From Woeseiaceae bacterium (GTDB lineage Bacteria; Pseudomonadota; Gammaproteobacteria; Steroidobacterales; Woeseiaceae): a stretch of 38,704 nucleotides of DNA. Below, in pieces: positions 29,844 through 38,704 of this stretch. The notes beneath the pieces were generated by a model. That model was not told where the DNA came from. It ran no database searches and was given only the letters and a program-made list of their open reading frames with translations. The position numbers were made by a program, and so were the translations under genes. The stretch lies in assembly GCA_029246105.1 (NCBI GenBank), contig JAQWOA010000052.1:1-38704 (forward strand). The letters run 5' to 3'. Position 1 is the stretch's first letter; each line of letters opens with the position of its first letter.

Positions 29844-32593
29844 TGGATAAGTCGTACCAACCACAAGATATCGAACAACGTATCTATGATCGCTGGGAAG
29901 AGGAAGGCTACTTCATTCCTGAAGGTGATGGCACGCCATATTGCATCGTTATTCCTCCGCCCAATGTTACTGGCACGCTGCACATGGGTCATGCTTTCCA
30001 AGATACGATAATGGACACTCTTATTCGCTTCCATCGAATGCTTGGTCATCGTACTTTATGGCAGCCTGGAACTGACCACGCTGGCATCGCAACTCAGATG
30101 GTAGTTGAGCGAATCCTAAATACTGAGGGAAAGTCAAAGCATGATCTTGGTCGAGAAAAATTTATAGAGCGTGTTTGGTCCTGGAAAGAAGAATCTGGTG
30201 GAAGTATCGCGAAACAAACCCGACGCCTCGGTGCGTCAGTGGATTGGAATCGTGATCGATTTACGATGGATGATGGCATGCTGGAAGCAGTCCAAAAGGT
30301 CTTCATTCAACTGTACGAAGAAGGTCTGATTTATCGTGGTAAGCGCTTGGTTAACTGGGATCCAGTATTGCATACCGCCCTATCTGATCTTGAGGTTCTG
30401 TCTAAAGATGAAAACGGTAGCCTTTGGAATTTTCGCTACCCACTAGCTTCTGGTAACGGACACCTTGTAGTAGCTACTACTCGCCCCGAGACAATGCTCG
30501 GCGATAGTGCAGTCGCCGTTCATCCTGATGATGAACGATATAAAGATCTTATTGGGCAAGAAATTATCCTCCCCATCGTTGGTCGGCATATTCCGATAAT
30601 TGCCGATGATTATGTCGATCCAGAATTTGGTACTGGATGCGTGAAAATAACACCTGCACATGACTTTAACGACTATGACATTGGTAAACGACATAATTTA
30701 ACTATGCATAATATCTTTGACGATAATGCTGCAATGAACGACGAAGTACCTAAAGAATTTCGCGGCATGGATCGATTTGATGCGCGCAAAGCCCTCATTG
30801 CAAAATTTAAGTCACTTGATCTTCTTGAGAAAATTGAAGATTACGTTGTGAAAATTCCTCGAGGCGATCGTAGCAACGCGATTGTTGAGCCATATTTGAC
30901 TGATCAGTGGTATGTAAAAATCGAACCGCTTGCCAAACCCGCTATTAAGGCAGTCAAAACAGGTCGAATCAAATTTGTCCCCGAAAACTGGTCGAAAACC
31001 TACTTTGACTGGATGCATAACATTGAGGACTGGTGTATTAGCCGACAACTCTGGTGGGGACATCGAATCCCTGCCTGGTATGACAATGAGGGTAATATTT
31101 TTGTTGGAAACAATGAAAAAGAAGTTAGAGAAAAAAATAATCTTGGTGATATTCCATTACGTCAAGATAGTGACGTTCTCGATACCTGGTTTTCTTCTGC
31201 GCTATGGCCATTTAGCACAATGGGCTGGCCGAGTAAAACGAATGAATTAAAAGAATTCTATCCTGGCAATGTCCTTGTCACTGGCTTCGATATCATCTTC
31301 TTTTGGGTTGCCCGAATGATTATGTTCGGCCTGAAATTCATGGATGATGTGCCCTTCCGCGAAGTTTATATCCATGGCCTGATCCGAGACCAGGACGGCC
31401 AAAAAATGTCGAAATCCAAAGGTAATGTTCTTGACCCAATCGATCTAATTGACGGTATCGAGCTTGAAGCTTTAGTCGATAAACGTACGAAGGGGGTAAT
31501 CCAGGACCATCTCGCCCCCAAGATTGAAAAAGCTACGCGCAAACAATTTCCGGAAGGTATTCAACAGTTCGGTACCGATGCCTTACGCTTAACTTTTGCT
31601 TCACTTGCAACTAATGGACGTGACATTCGCTTCGACCTAGGTCGCATTGAAGGCTATAAGAATTTCTGCAATAAACTTTGGAATGCCGCTAGATACGTGT
31701 TGATAAATACCGAATCACTAGACGAAGGCGATTTGAAATTTAGTTCTGCAGATCGCTGGATTCGATCACGATTTAATAATGCAACGACTGACATGCAAAA
31801 ACATCTCACAAATTACCGACTTGATTTGGCTTTGCAATCGGCATATGAATTTACCTTGCATGAATTCTGTGACTGGTATTTGGAGCTATCAAAACCGATT
31901 TTGCAATCCGATAATATTCCTGATGCTGAAAAACGTGGTACGCGAAAGACCTTAATCGAAGTACTAGAGGCTACATTGCGCTTATTGCATCCTTTGATGC
32001 CTTTTATAACGGAAGAAATTTGGCAAACTGTGGCACTGCGAGCCAATCTCGAGGGAGAAACAATAATGTTACGTCCCTTTCCCAAGGCTTTATCTGAAGC
32101 GGCTGATGATAAAGCAGTCGAAGATATTGAATGGGTAAAACAGTTCATTCTCGGAGTTCGCCAGATTCGCGGAGAAATGGATATATCGCCTGGCAAACTA
32201 TTACCTGTAATCCTGCAGGATGCGAGTGCAACTGATCTATCTCGAATAAAATCTCAAGAGCTACTATTGGAGCGCGTGGGCCGCGTGGAATCTGTGACTT
32301 CCCTCAAAGATGAAAAGCCTCCAGCTGCCGCCACTGCGTTTTTGGGTGATATGCGCATGTTAGTGCCCATGAAGGGGCTAATTGATATTAAAACTGAACG
32401 TGCACGACTGAAAAAGCAGCGAGAAAAAATAAATCTTGATCTGCAGCGCAGTGCTGGAAAATTGAATAATAAGAAATTTATAAATAATGCGCCTGCTCAA
32501 ATTATTGCACAAGAGCAGCAGCGCGTTATTGAATTTGAGAGGGTTATTAAACAGCTGACCGAGCAGCTCGAAAAACTGAATGAACTGACTTAA
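29843..32593 (+). CDS. valS: Valyl-tRNA synthetase
   Basis: [14 protein letters not shown] (HIGH), [11 protein letters not shown] (KMSKS). Start at [22 protein letters not shown], overlapping the holC stop by 1 nt (TAATG). Confidence 0.98.
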   Translation: MDKSYQPQDIEQRIYDRWEEEGYFIPEGDGTPYCIVIPPPNVTGTLHMGHAFQDTIMDTLIRFHRMLGHRTLWQPGTDHAGIATQMVVERILNTEGKSKHDLGREKFIERVWSWKEESGGSIAKQTRRLGASVDWNRDRFTMDDGMLEAVQKVFIQLYEEGLIYRGKRLVNWDPVLHTALSDLEVLSKDENGSLWNFRYPLASGNGHLVVATTRPETMLGDSAVAVHPDDERYKDLIGQEIILPIVGRHIPIIADDYVDPEFGTGCVKITPAHDFNDYDIGKRHNLTMHNIFDDNAAMNDEVPKEFRGMDRFDARKALIAKFKSLDLLEKIEDYVVKIPRGDRSNAIVEPYLTDQWYVKIEPLAKPAIKAVKTGRIKFVPENWSKTYFDWMHNIEDWCISRQLWWGHRIPAWYDNEGNIFVGNNEKEVREKNNLGDIPLRQDSDVLDTWFSSALWPFSTMGWPSKTNELKEFYPGNVLVTGFDIIFFWVARMIMFGLKFMDDVPFREVYIHGLIRDQDGQKMSKSKGNVLDPIDLIDGIELEALVDKRTKGVIQDHLAPKIEKATRKQFPEGIQQFGTDALRLTFASLATNGRDIRFDLGRIEGYKNFCNKLWNAARYVLINTESLDEGDLKFSSADRWIRSRFNNATTDMQKHLTNYRLDLALQSAYEFTLHEFCDWYLELSKPILQSDNIPDAEKRGTRKTLIEVLEATLRLLHPLMPFITEEIWQTVALRANLEGETIMLRPFPKALSEAADDKAVEDIEWVKQFILGVRQIRGEMDISPGKLLPVILQDASATDLSRIKSQELLLERVGRVESVTSLKDEKPPAAATAFLGDMRMLVPMKGLIDIKTERARLKKQREKINLDLQRSAGKLNNKKFINNAPAQIIAQEQQRVIEFERVIKQLTEQLEKLNELT

Positions 32594-32656
32594 AGCTGAG
32601 AATTCTTCTAAGCGTTATATATTGCCCTATTAGGCCTGCTTGTATAGGTAAAGCTA

Positions 32657-33919
32657 TTACAACTTATCGATCGCCGGTATGCGCACCAAAGCAAGCAAGA
32701 ATGCACCAGCGAGAAACATAGGCACCAGTGTTAATAGCACCCATTTTGGGTCATCGGATAACATAGCGGCGATTGCGACCATGGCCGGCCCAAGAACATA
32801 CGCGAATTTGGTTATCATACTGTAAAAGCCGAAAAACTCGCCTGATTGATCTGCAGGAATTAAAGTCGCATAAATAGAACGACTTAGCCCCTGCGTAGCA
32901 CCCTGAAATACCCCGATAATTATCGACATAATGTAAAACTCTCGCATCTCAGTCATTAGAGTGCCCCATAAGCAAACGCCAATATAAGCGAAAAGTGATA
33001 AATACAGCCCCCTTTTGGGCCCAAATCGATGCGCTAAAAAACCATAAGCTAATGTCGCTGGAAATCCAACAAAATTAGAGATCAATAAAGCTAAAACCAA
33101 ATCGCTATCCTCAAACCCTAACCGCTGGCCATAATTTACCGCCATAAAAATAACGGTAAATACGCCGCCAATATAGAGCCAATAGGCACTGAGAAATATC
33201 ACAATATTACGGTATTGGCTGATTTTCAGGGCAGTCAATTTCAATTTCTCATAAGCAGCCCTAATTGGATAACTCTTACCTTCAATAGGGTTATGAGCTT
33301 CAGAGATAGAGAACAATAATGGTAATAGGAAAAATGCCCACCAGACTCCAACCGAGATAAAAGCATAATTAAAAACCTCCGTCATACTCTCAAGGCCAAA
33401 GGTTTGCGGTGACTTCAACATCCAAAGATGTAAAGACAGAAGTACTGCTCCACCTAAATAGCCCACCGAATATCCCAAATTTGAAACAAAACTATAATTA
33501 CGTGGTTCCGTAACATCGATGAGTAGTGAATCGTAAAAAACATTTGAACTATAAAAACCAACTGACGCAATAAGATAAAACCCCAAAGCAATAGGCCAAT
33601 CATCTTGCCCAACAAACCCCAAGCTCGTTGTCGCTGCTGCGCCAATGATTGTAAATAAAAGGAGAAATCGCTTTCTATGATCACCAATATCAGCAATCGT
33701 CCCAAGAATTGGAGCAGATAGAAATACAACCAAGCTAGCAGAGAAAGTAACCCAACCAAGACGAATGGTTGCGACTGATCCGCCATCCTCTGCGCCCCAA
33801 TAATTACCGAGTGCTAATGGGAATAAAACCGCCAATACACTCAGTGCAAACGCTGAGTTAGCCCAGTCATATAGCGCCCAAGTAACAACTTTCTTTGTGA
33901 TAATTCTGGACTTTGGCAA
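32657..33919 (-). CDS. MFS transporter, UMF1-like
   Basis: VVTWALYDWANSAFALSVLAVLFP, GFPATLAYGFLAHRFGPKRGL, GATQGLSRSIYATLIPADQSGEFFGFYS. Confidence 0.88.
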   Translation of the reverse strand: MPKSRIITKKVVTWALYDWANSAFALSVLAVLFPLALGNYWGAEDGGSVATIRLGWVTFSASLVVFLSAPILGTIADIGDHRKRFLLLFTIIGAAATTSLGFVGQDDWPIALGFYLIASVGFYSSNVFYDSLLIDVTEPRNYSFVSNLGYSVGYLGGAVLLSLHLWMLKSPQTFGLESMTEVFNYAFISVGVWWAFFLLPLLFSISEAHNPIEGKSYPIRAAYEKLKLTALKISQYRNIVIFLSAYWLYIGGVFTVIFMAVNYGQRLGFEDSDLVLALLISNFVGFPATLAYGFLAHRFGPKRGLYLSLFAYIGVCLWGTLMTEMREFYIMSIIIGVFQGATQGLSRSIYATLIPADQSGEFFGFYSMITKFAYVLGPAMVAIAAMLSDDPKWVLLTLVPMFLAGAFLLALVRIPAIDKL

Positions 33920-33947
33920 AATACTGTCTCAAATAAGGACACAACCG

Positions 33948-35540
33948 TTAGTGTTCTCGGGTCTCCCGAAAAGCAATATCCGGCCAACGTTCCTCAGTCA
34001 GGTTAAGATTAACTCGCGTAGGAGCAATGTAGACTAGACTGTTGCTATGATCCAGCGCTAAATTATCGTGAGCTTTGCGCTCAAAGTCACTCAGCATCTT
34101 TATATCGCTACACTCAACCCATCGCGCAGTCGCTACATTAATAGCTTCAAACTGACATTCAACATTGTATTCATCTTTCAAGCGGTGAGCGACAACCTCA
34201 AACTGCAGTGGCCCAACAGCACCAAGAATCAAATCATTATTACGCTTAGGCTTAAAGAGCTGTGTAGCACCCTCCTCACACAGCTGCGCTAAACCTTTGC
34301 CTAAAGCCTTTAATCGCAATGGATCTTTCAATACCGCCCGACAAAAGATTTCGGGTGCAAAATTTGGAATTCCTATAAAATTAATCTCTTCCCCTTGAGA
34401 GAAGCTATCGCCAATATTAATTGTGCCATGATTATGAATGCCGATTATATCTCCAGCGCAGGCTAAATCAGCGTGCTGACGATCTGCAGCCATGAAAGTA
34501 ATTGCGTCAGGGATTTTCATTTCTTTGCCAGAGCGGACGTGTAGCGTACGAATTCCTTTACGATACTCACCAGAACAAATTCGCATAAAAGCAATTCGAT
34601 CCCTATGCCCCGGATCCATGTTCGCCTGTATTTTAAAAACAAAGCCAGTCATCTGCTCTTCAGTTGGACATATCTGACGCTGCTCACTATTACGACTCAA
34701 AGGAGCTGGAGCATAATTGATGAATTCATCTAGCAACTCTTGGACGCCAAAGTTTCCTATCGCTGATCCAAAGAATACTGGCGTTTGTTTTGCATTAAGA
34801 TAATCCTCGAGGGACGACTTTGGGCAAGCGCCTTTAACTAATGCTACCTCTTCACGAAATTCGGCTGCCAAGTCACCCAAAACCTCAGTCGCCTCATCTG
34901 AATTGAGGCCTTCGATCATATTTCGTTCTGAAGCCTTTTCTTGGCCAACTGGATTATATAAATAAATTCGATCCTGAAGCAGATGGTATACACCTCGTAA
35001 CGAGCGCCCCATACCAATTGGCCAAGTTATTGGTGAACATTGAATCTTGAGTACAGATTCAATCTCATCAAGTAAATCGATAGGCTCTTGTCCATCACGA
35101 TCAAGCTTATTGATGAACGTCATAATTGGCGTATCACGTAACCGACAAACATCCATCAATTTGATCGTTCGTTTCTCTACACCCTTTGCACAGTCAATAA
35201 CCATCAATGCTGAATCTACCGCAGTCAATGTTCGATAGGTGTCTTCCGAAAAATCCTCATGTCCTGGAGTATCAAGCAAATTTATTACATGCCCATTATA
35301 TGGAAACTGCATAACAGACGACGTCACTGAAATTCCACGCTGTTGCTCAAGCGACATCCAATCAGAAGTCGCATGACGGTTAGCTTTGCGACCCTTTACG
35401 GTACCAGCAAGCTGAATCGCGCCACCATAAAGTAATAACTTTTCGGTCAGAGTCGTTTTTCCAGCATCCGGATGCGAAATTATTGCGAACGTACGACGCT
35501 TGCTAACTTGTTCGTCAAGATTTGGCATTACTAATTCCAA
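33948..35540 (-). CDS. prfC: Peptide chain release factor 3
   Basis: [75 protein letters not shown]. Confidence 0.98.
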   Translation of the reverse strand: MELVMPNLDEQVSKRRTFAIISHPDAGKTTLTEKLLLYGGAIQLAGTVKGRKANRHATSDWMSLEQQRGISVTSSVMQFPYNGHVINLLDTPGHEDFSEDTYRTLTAVDSALMVIDCAKGVEKRTIKLMDVCRLRDTPIMTFINKLDRDGQEPIDLLDEIESVLKIQCSPITWPIGMGRSLRGVYHLLQDRIYLYNPVGQEKASERNMIEGLNSDEATEVLGDLAAEFREEVALVKGACPKSSLEDYLNAKQTPVFFGSAIGNFGVQELLDEFINYAPAPLSRNSEQRQICPTEEQMTGFVFKIQANMDPGHRDRIAFMRICSGEYRKGIRTLHVRSGKEMKIPDAITFMAADRQHADLACAGDIIGIHNHGTINIGDSFSQGEEINFIGIPNFAPEIFCRAVLKDPLRLKALGKGLAQLCEEGATQLFKPKRNNDLILGAVGPLQFEVVAHRLKDEYNVECQFEAINVATARWVECSDIKMLSDFERKAHDNLALDHSNSLVYIAPTRVNLNLTEERWPDIAFRETREH

Positions 35541-35593
35541 GAGTTAGTGGCGGCGAAGTCTAGCGGAATGGGTTCAGCTACGAAACCTTCTAG

Positions 35594-36070
35594 CTAATTA
35601 CTAAAAATGAGTTTCTTAGCGAGTACAAGTGCGCTTTCACGTCCATCATGCGCTTGGTAATAGGCTGGACGAGCTGCAATCTGATAAAAACCTTTTTTAT
35701 TGTACAAAGCTATCGCCGCCTCATTTGTTGGGCGAACTTCAAGAAAAATTTCTCGGACTGAAGCGGAACGCGCCCTATGTAATAATTCTTCTAATAGTCT
35801 TTCGCCATACCCCAAGGCCCGAAATTCTTGGTCTGTACAGAGATTAAGAATGTGAGCTTCACTGGCTGCGATCGATAATACGGCATAACCAGCAACTTGG
35901 TCTTCTCGAATCAATACCAGGCATTGATACCCAGCCAGCTGGCAATCACGAAAGGCACCATGACTCCATGGAAATTCATAGCTTCGGCGTTCAATATCTA
36001 AAACCATCGAGAGATCTTCAATATTCATCTCGCGGATCAAAACAGAAGGCCGCGGCATTAACATAATCAT
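35594..36070 (-). CDS. rimI: Ribosomal protein bS18 alanine N-acetyltransferase (GNAT)
   Basis: MNIEDLSMVLDIERRSYEFPWSHGAFRDC, LNLCTDQEFRALGYGERLLEELL, FLEVRPTNEAAIALYNKKGF. The ATGA overlap with the upstream gene favours a start at 36070. Confidence 0.93.
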   Translation of the reverse strand: MIMLMPRPSVLIREMNIEDLSMVLDIERRSYEFPWSHGAFRDCQLAGYQCLVLIREDQVAGYAVLSIAASEAHILNLCTDQEFRALGYGERLLEELLHRARSASVREIFLEVRPTNEAAIALYNKKGFYQIAARPAYYQAHDGRESALVLAKKLIFSN

Positions 36071-36633
36071 CCGGCTGCCTCCGAAATTATGCTTTGCGCC
36101 AGACAAAGATCACTCCACGATTCACGTTTTAGTAATGGGCTATGAAGCAACCTCAACGGATGGTAGGTCACCACCAAAGGTATTTCATTGATTGCTCGCG
36201 GTTGGCCACGCATTCGCTCAAAAGTATCATCACAATCCAATAACTTTTGTGCGGCGGATTTCCCAACTGCCAAAATTATGGAAGGTTTCACTATTGCAAT
36301 TTGGCAATCCAAATAATCGCGGCTCTCCAGAGTTTCTTCGGACTCTGATTTTCTCTCCTGTCCAACAGCACGCAGCATCTCATCTAGCATCAAATTTGAA
36401 CGGTCGATAAAAGATTCACCAATAATCATCCATGTCACTTTTTCACTGCTAGAACACTCAAACACGCATAACTTGAGATGATCCCAGCCCAGATTATTTA
36501 CTAAAGCGATGTCTGTAGCAGAGCTTTCTAGTTTATCCGTATCTCGCGGCAACCAGACATCAATACCTATGGCTTGTAAATAAGCGCGCCGTTGATGTTC
36601 GGAGTAAGTCATTTTAAATAGACCAAGATTCAA
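36067..36633 (-). CDS. DNA polymerase III psi-like N-terminus joined to a uracil-DNA-glycosylase-like domain; putative HolD equivalent
   Basis: N-terminal HQRRAYLQAIGIDVWLPRD resembles the E. coli psi N-terminus (RRDWQLQQLGITQWSLRRP). The body has a UDG-superfamily look (MIIGES, IVKPSIILAVGKSAAQKLL, VVTYHPLRLLHSPLLKRESWSDL). Directly upstream of rimI, where E. coli has holD. Confidence 0.65.
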   Translation of the reverse strand: MNLGLFKMTYSEHQRRAYLQAIGIDVWLPRDTDKLESSATDIALVNNLGWDHLKLCVFECSSSEKVTWMIIGESFIDRSNLMLDEMLRAVGQERKSESEETLESRDYLDCQIAIVKPSIILAVGKSAAQKLLDCDDTFERMRGQPRAINEIPLVVTYHPLRLLHSPLLKRESWSDLCLAQSIISEAAG

Positions 36634-36683
36634 TATTTGAGACAGATATTGCCACGCTGCATGATGTATTTCACTTTTAACAC

Positions 36684-37292
36684 CTAGGTAGCAGCTTCAT
36701 GACTGCCACGCACATTCGCGATAACGTCAACGCCAGCTACAACGCTCTGACCAACTTCAACCAAAGTTCTAGCGTCGACCGGTAATTGTATTTCAGCTGT
36801 ACCCGTCAAACGTAAGTAAGCACAGCGTTGTCCTTGACCTAAACGCTCCCCTATCTGCGCAAATGCCTTTGGAGCAAGACCTAAGCGGTGATCCTTAAAA
36901 ACCAGAACAATGTCATCTCCTTCGTCGGTTTGAAGCCATAAACCGCGCCTGCCTAAGTCCTTTATTGTCCCTTCTGTAGGTGTCCGAGCTGTATAAGTAC
37001 CAAGACTATTGACGCGAATTTTTACTTTAAGGGTAGCCACACCTATTTCGCCTACTTCAACATAACCGACTTCAATTACTTCACCGTCAACGGGGCTGAA
37101 GACGCCTAGCGCAACAGATCGGGCTGATCGCTGCGGATCGCGAAAAATCATGAAAAGCAATATAAACAGAAAGCTGGGAAAAGCTGCCAACCATGGGCTC
37201 GAAGAAAAAATTAAAAAAACAACAACAACAAAGACCAGCGCAAGCAGAGGTAAGCCTTCTTGAGCGACAAATGAATTTTGACGGCCGTACAA
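36684..37292 (-). CDS. Phosphatidylserine-decarboxylase-related membrane-anchored protein, possibly inactive
   Basis: Two N-terminal hydrophobic segments, FRDPQR, FSPVDGEVIEVGYVE, TPTEGTI, LPVDARTLVEVGQSVVAGVDVIA match the overall pattern of short Psd proteins. Confidence 0.72.
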   Translation of the reverse strand: MYGRQNSFVAQEGLPLLALVFVVVVFLIFSSSPWLAAFPSFLFILLFMIFRDPQRSARSVALGVFSPVDGEVIEVGYVEVGEIGVATLKVKIRVNSLGTYTARTPTEGTIKDLGRRGLWLQTDEGDDIVLVFKDHRLGLAPKAFAQIGERLGQGQRCAYLRLTGTAEIQLPVDARTLVEVGQSVVAGVDVIANVRGSHEAAT

Positions 37293-37335
37293 ATTAGTAT
37301 TCCTACAACTAAAAGATTCCGGACCTTCCTCTGCT

Positions 37336-37363
37336 TTGGCTTATCTGTCAATACAGTTAGAAT
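37336..37363 (+). promoter_or_regulatory. Putative proS promoter
   Basis: TTGGCT, 16 nt spacer, TAGAAT, about 33 nt upstream of the proS ATG. Confidence 0.35.
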
Positions 37364-37395
37364 GCATAGCTCATACATAATTGGTAAAACAAGTA

Positions 37396-38704
37396 ATGCG
37401 ATTCTCAAAATTCAGACTGACGACACTAAAAGAAGCGCCCTCGAATACAGAGATTGTCAGTCACAAACTAATGCTACGAGCGGGCCTGATACGCCGCTTG
37501 GCTTCAGGGCTATATACATGGATGCCGCTTGGGTTACGCGTCCTACGTAAAGTTGAGGCAGTGGTTCGGGAGGAAATGAATCGTGTTGGAGCTCTTGAAT
37601 TACTGATGCCAGCCATACAGCCGGCCGAGTTATGGCAAGAATCTGGGCGCTGGGATAAATACGGTCCGCTTCTACTCAAGATGAACGATCGCCATGATAG
37701 AAATTACTGTTTCGGCCCTACTCATGAAGAGGTCATCACTGAAATTGCGCGCAAAGAGCTTCGCAGCTATAAGCAATTGCCGGTGAACTACTATCAGATA
37801 CAGACTAAATTCCGAGATGAGATTCGACCACGCTTTGGTGTGATGCGCTCACGCGAATTCATCATGAAGGATGCATATTCATTCGATTTGGACGAGAAAG
37901 GACTGCAGAAGTCCTATGCCCGTATGTATGATGCATACACTGCAATACTCAACCGTTTGGGCTTAAAATTCCGAATCGTGGAAGCCGATTCAGGCGAAAT
38001 TGGCGGAAGTCGCTCTCAAGAGTTTCATGTTTTAGCTGATTCCGGCGAAGATGCAATCGTCTACAACGATGAAGACGATTATGCGTCAAATATTGAAAAA
38101 GTAGCCACATCTCATGATGGCCTTGAAGCGCCAGCGGCTTCTTTGAGTTTAACCAAGATTAAAACACCCGGCGTCAAAACAATCGCATCGCTATGCGAAT
38201 TTCTAAACATCAAAGCTTCACAAACAATGAAAACTTTAATTGTAGAAGGTGATAAAGGTCCAATCGCCCTTTGTCTGCGCGGTGATCATGAGCTGAACAC
38301 AATTAAAACACAGAAAATACCAGGAGTTACTTTACCTCTTATGATGGCAAGCCCAGAAAGTATTGCCAAAGCAACCGGCTGCGAACCAGGATTTGTCGGG
38401 CCTTTAGGGCTTTCAATGCCGATATTTTACGATCATGCGGTCGCTGGTATTGGTGATTTTGTAATGGGTGCAAATGAAAAAAACATGCATTACACCGGCG
38501 TTAATTTCGGACGCGATCTTGATACACCTCAGACCGTCGATATTCGCAATATCGCTGCAGGCGATCCAACCCCCGGTGGCAAAGGAAAATTGAGTATCGC
38601 GCGCGGTATCGAGGTTGGCCATATTTTTCAGTTAGGTACACAATACAGTGAAGCGATGTCGGCAACAGTGCAAGACTTGGAAGGTGAAAAACAACCAATG
38701 GTAA
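37396..38704 (+). CDS. proS: Prolyl-tRNA synthetase (3' end beyond window; missing from the supplied ORF track)
   Basis: Open frame from ATG 37396 to window end: [91 protein letters not shown]...[59 protein letters not shown]. Confidence 0.97.
   Translation, partial: MRFSKFRLTTLKEAPSNTEIVSHKLMLRAGLIRRLASGLYTWMPLGLRVLRKVEAVVREEMNRVGALELLMPAIQPAELWQESGRWDKYGPLLLKMNDRHDRNYCFGPTHEEVITEIARKELRSYKQLPVNYYQIQTKFRDEIRPRFGVMRSREFIMKDAYSFDLDEKGLQKSYARMYDAYTAILNRLGLKFRIVEADSGEIGGSRSQEFHVLADSGEDAIVYNDEDDYASNIEKVATSHDGLEAPAASLSLTKIKTPGVKTIASLCEFLNIKASQTMKTLIVEGDKGPIALCLRGDHELNTIKTQKIPGVTLPLMMASPESIAKATGCEPGFVGPLGLSMPIFYDHAVAGIGDFVMGANEKNMHYTGVNFGRDLDTPQTVDIRNIAAGDPTPGGKGKLSIARGIEVGHIFQLGTQYSEAMSATVQDLEGEKQPMV

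Overview
The window is a mostly housekeeping segment of a gammaproteobacterial chromosome. In order it holds: the 3' part of oppF; an NhaC-type antiporter; pncB; a cobalamin riboswitch with a btuB-btuF-btuC-btuD B12-uptake operon; purA-yjeT-hflC-hflK-hflX-hfq-miaA-amiB-tsaE; queG; panC-panB-dNK-folK-pcnB; a tRNA-Glu(CTC); a CotH-like lipoprotein; DUF2007 and RDD proteins; lptG-lptF; pepA-holC-valS; a UMF1-type MFS protein; prfC-rimI; a psi/UDG-like protein; a PSD-like protein; and the 5' part of proS. I found no CRISPR array, transposase, phage module or clear defence system, and I cannot claim a proven new system. Observations most worth follow-up: (1) a pho-regulon deletion scar, the 5' end of phoB joined to the 3' end of pstB; (2) a protein in the holD position that combines a psi-like N-terminal peptide with a degenerate uracil-DNA-glycosylase-like body; (3) a membrane-anchored phosphatidylserine-decarboxylase-like protein whose apparent catalytic Ser and His are substituted; (4) an AT-rich CotH-like lipoprotein gene just downstream of the tRNA gene; (5) absence of mutL and nnr from an otherwise conserved amiB-miaA cluster. 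All calls come from reading the sequence and translations; no database search was run.
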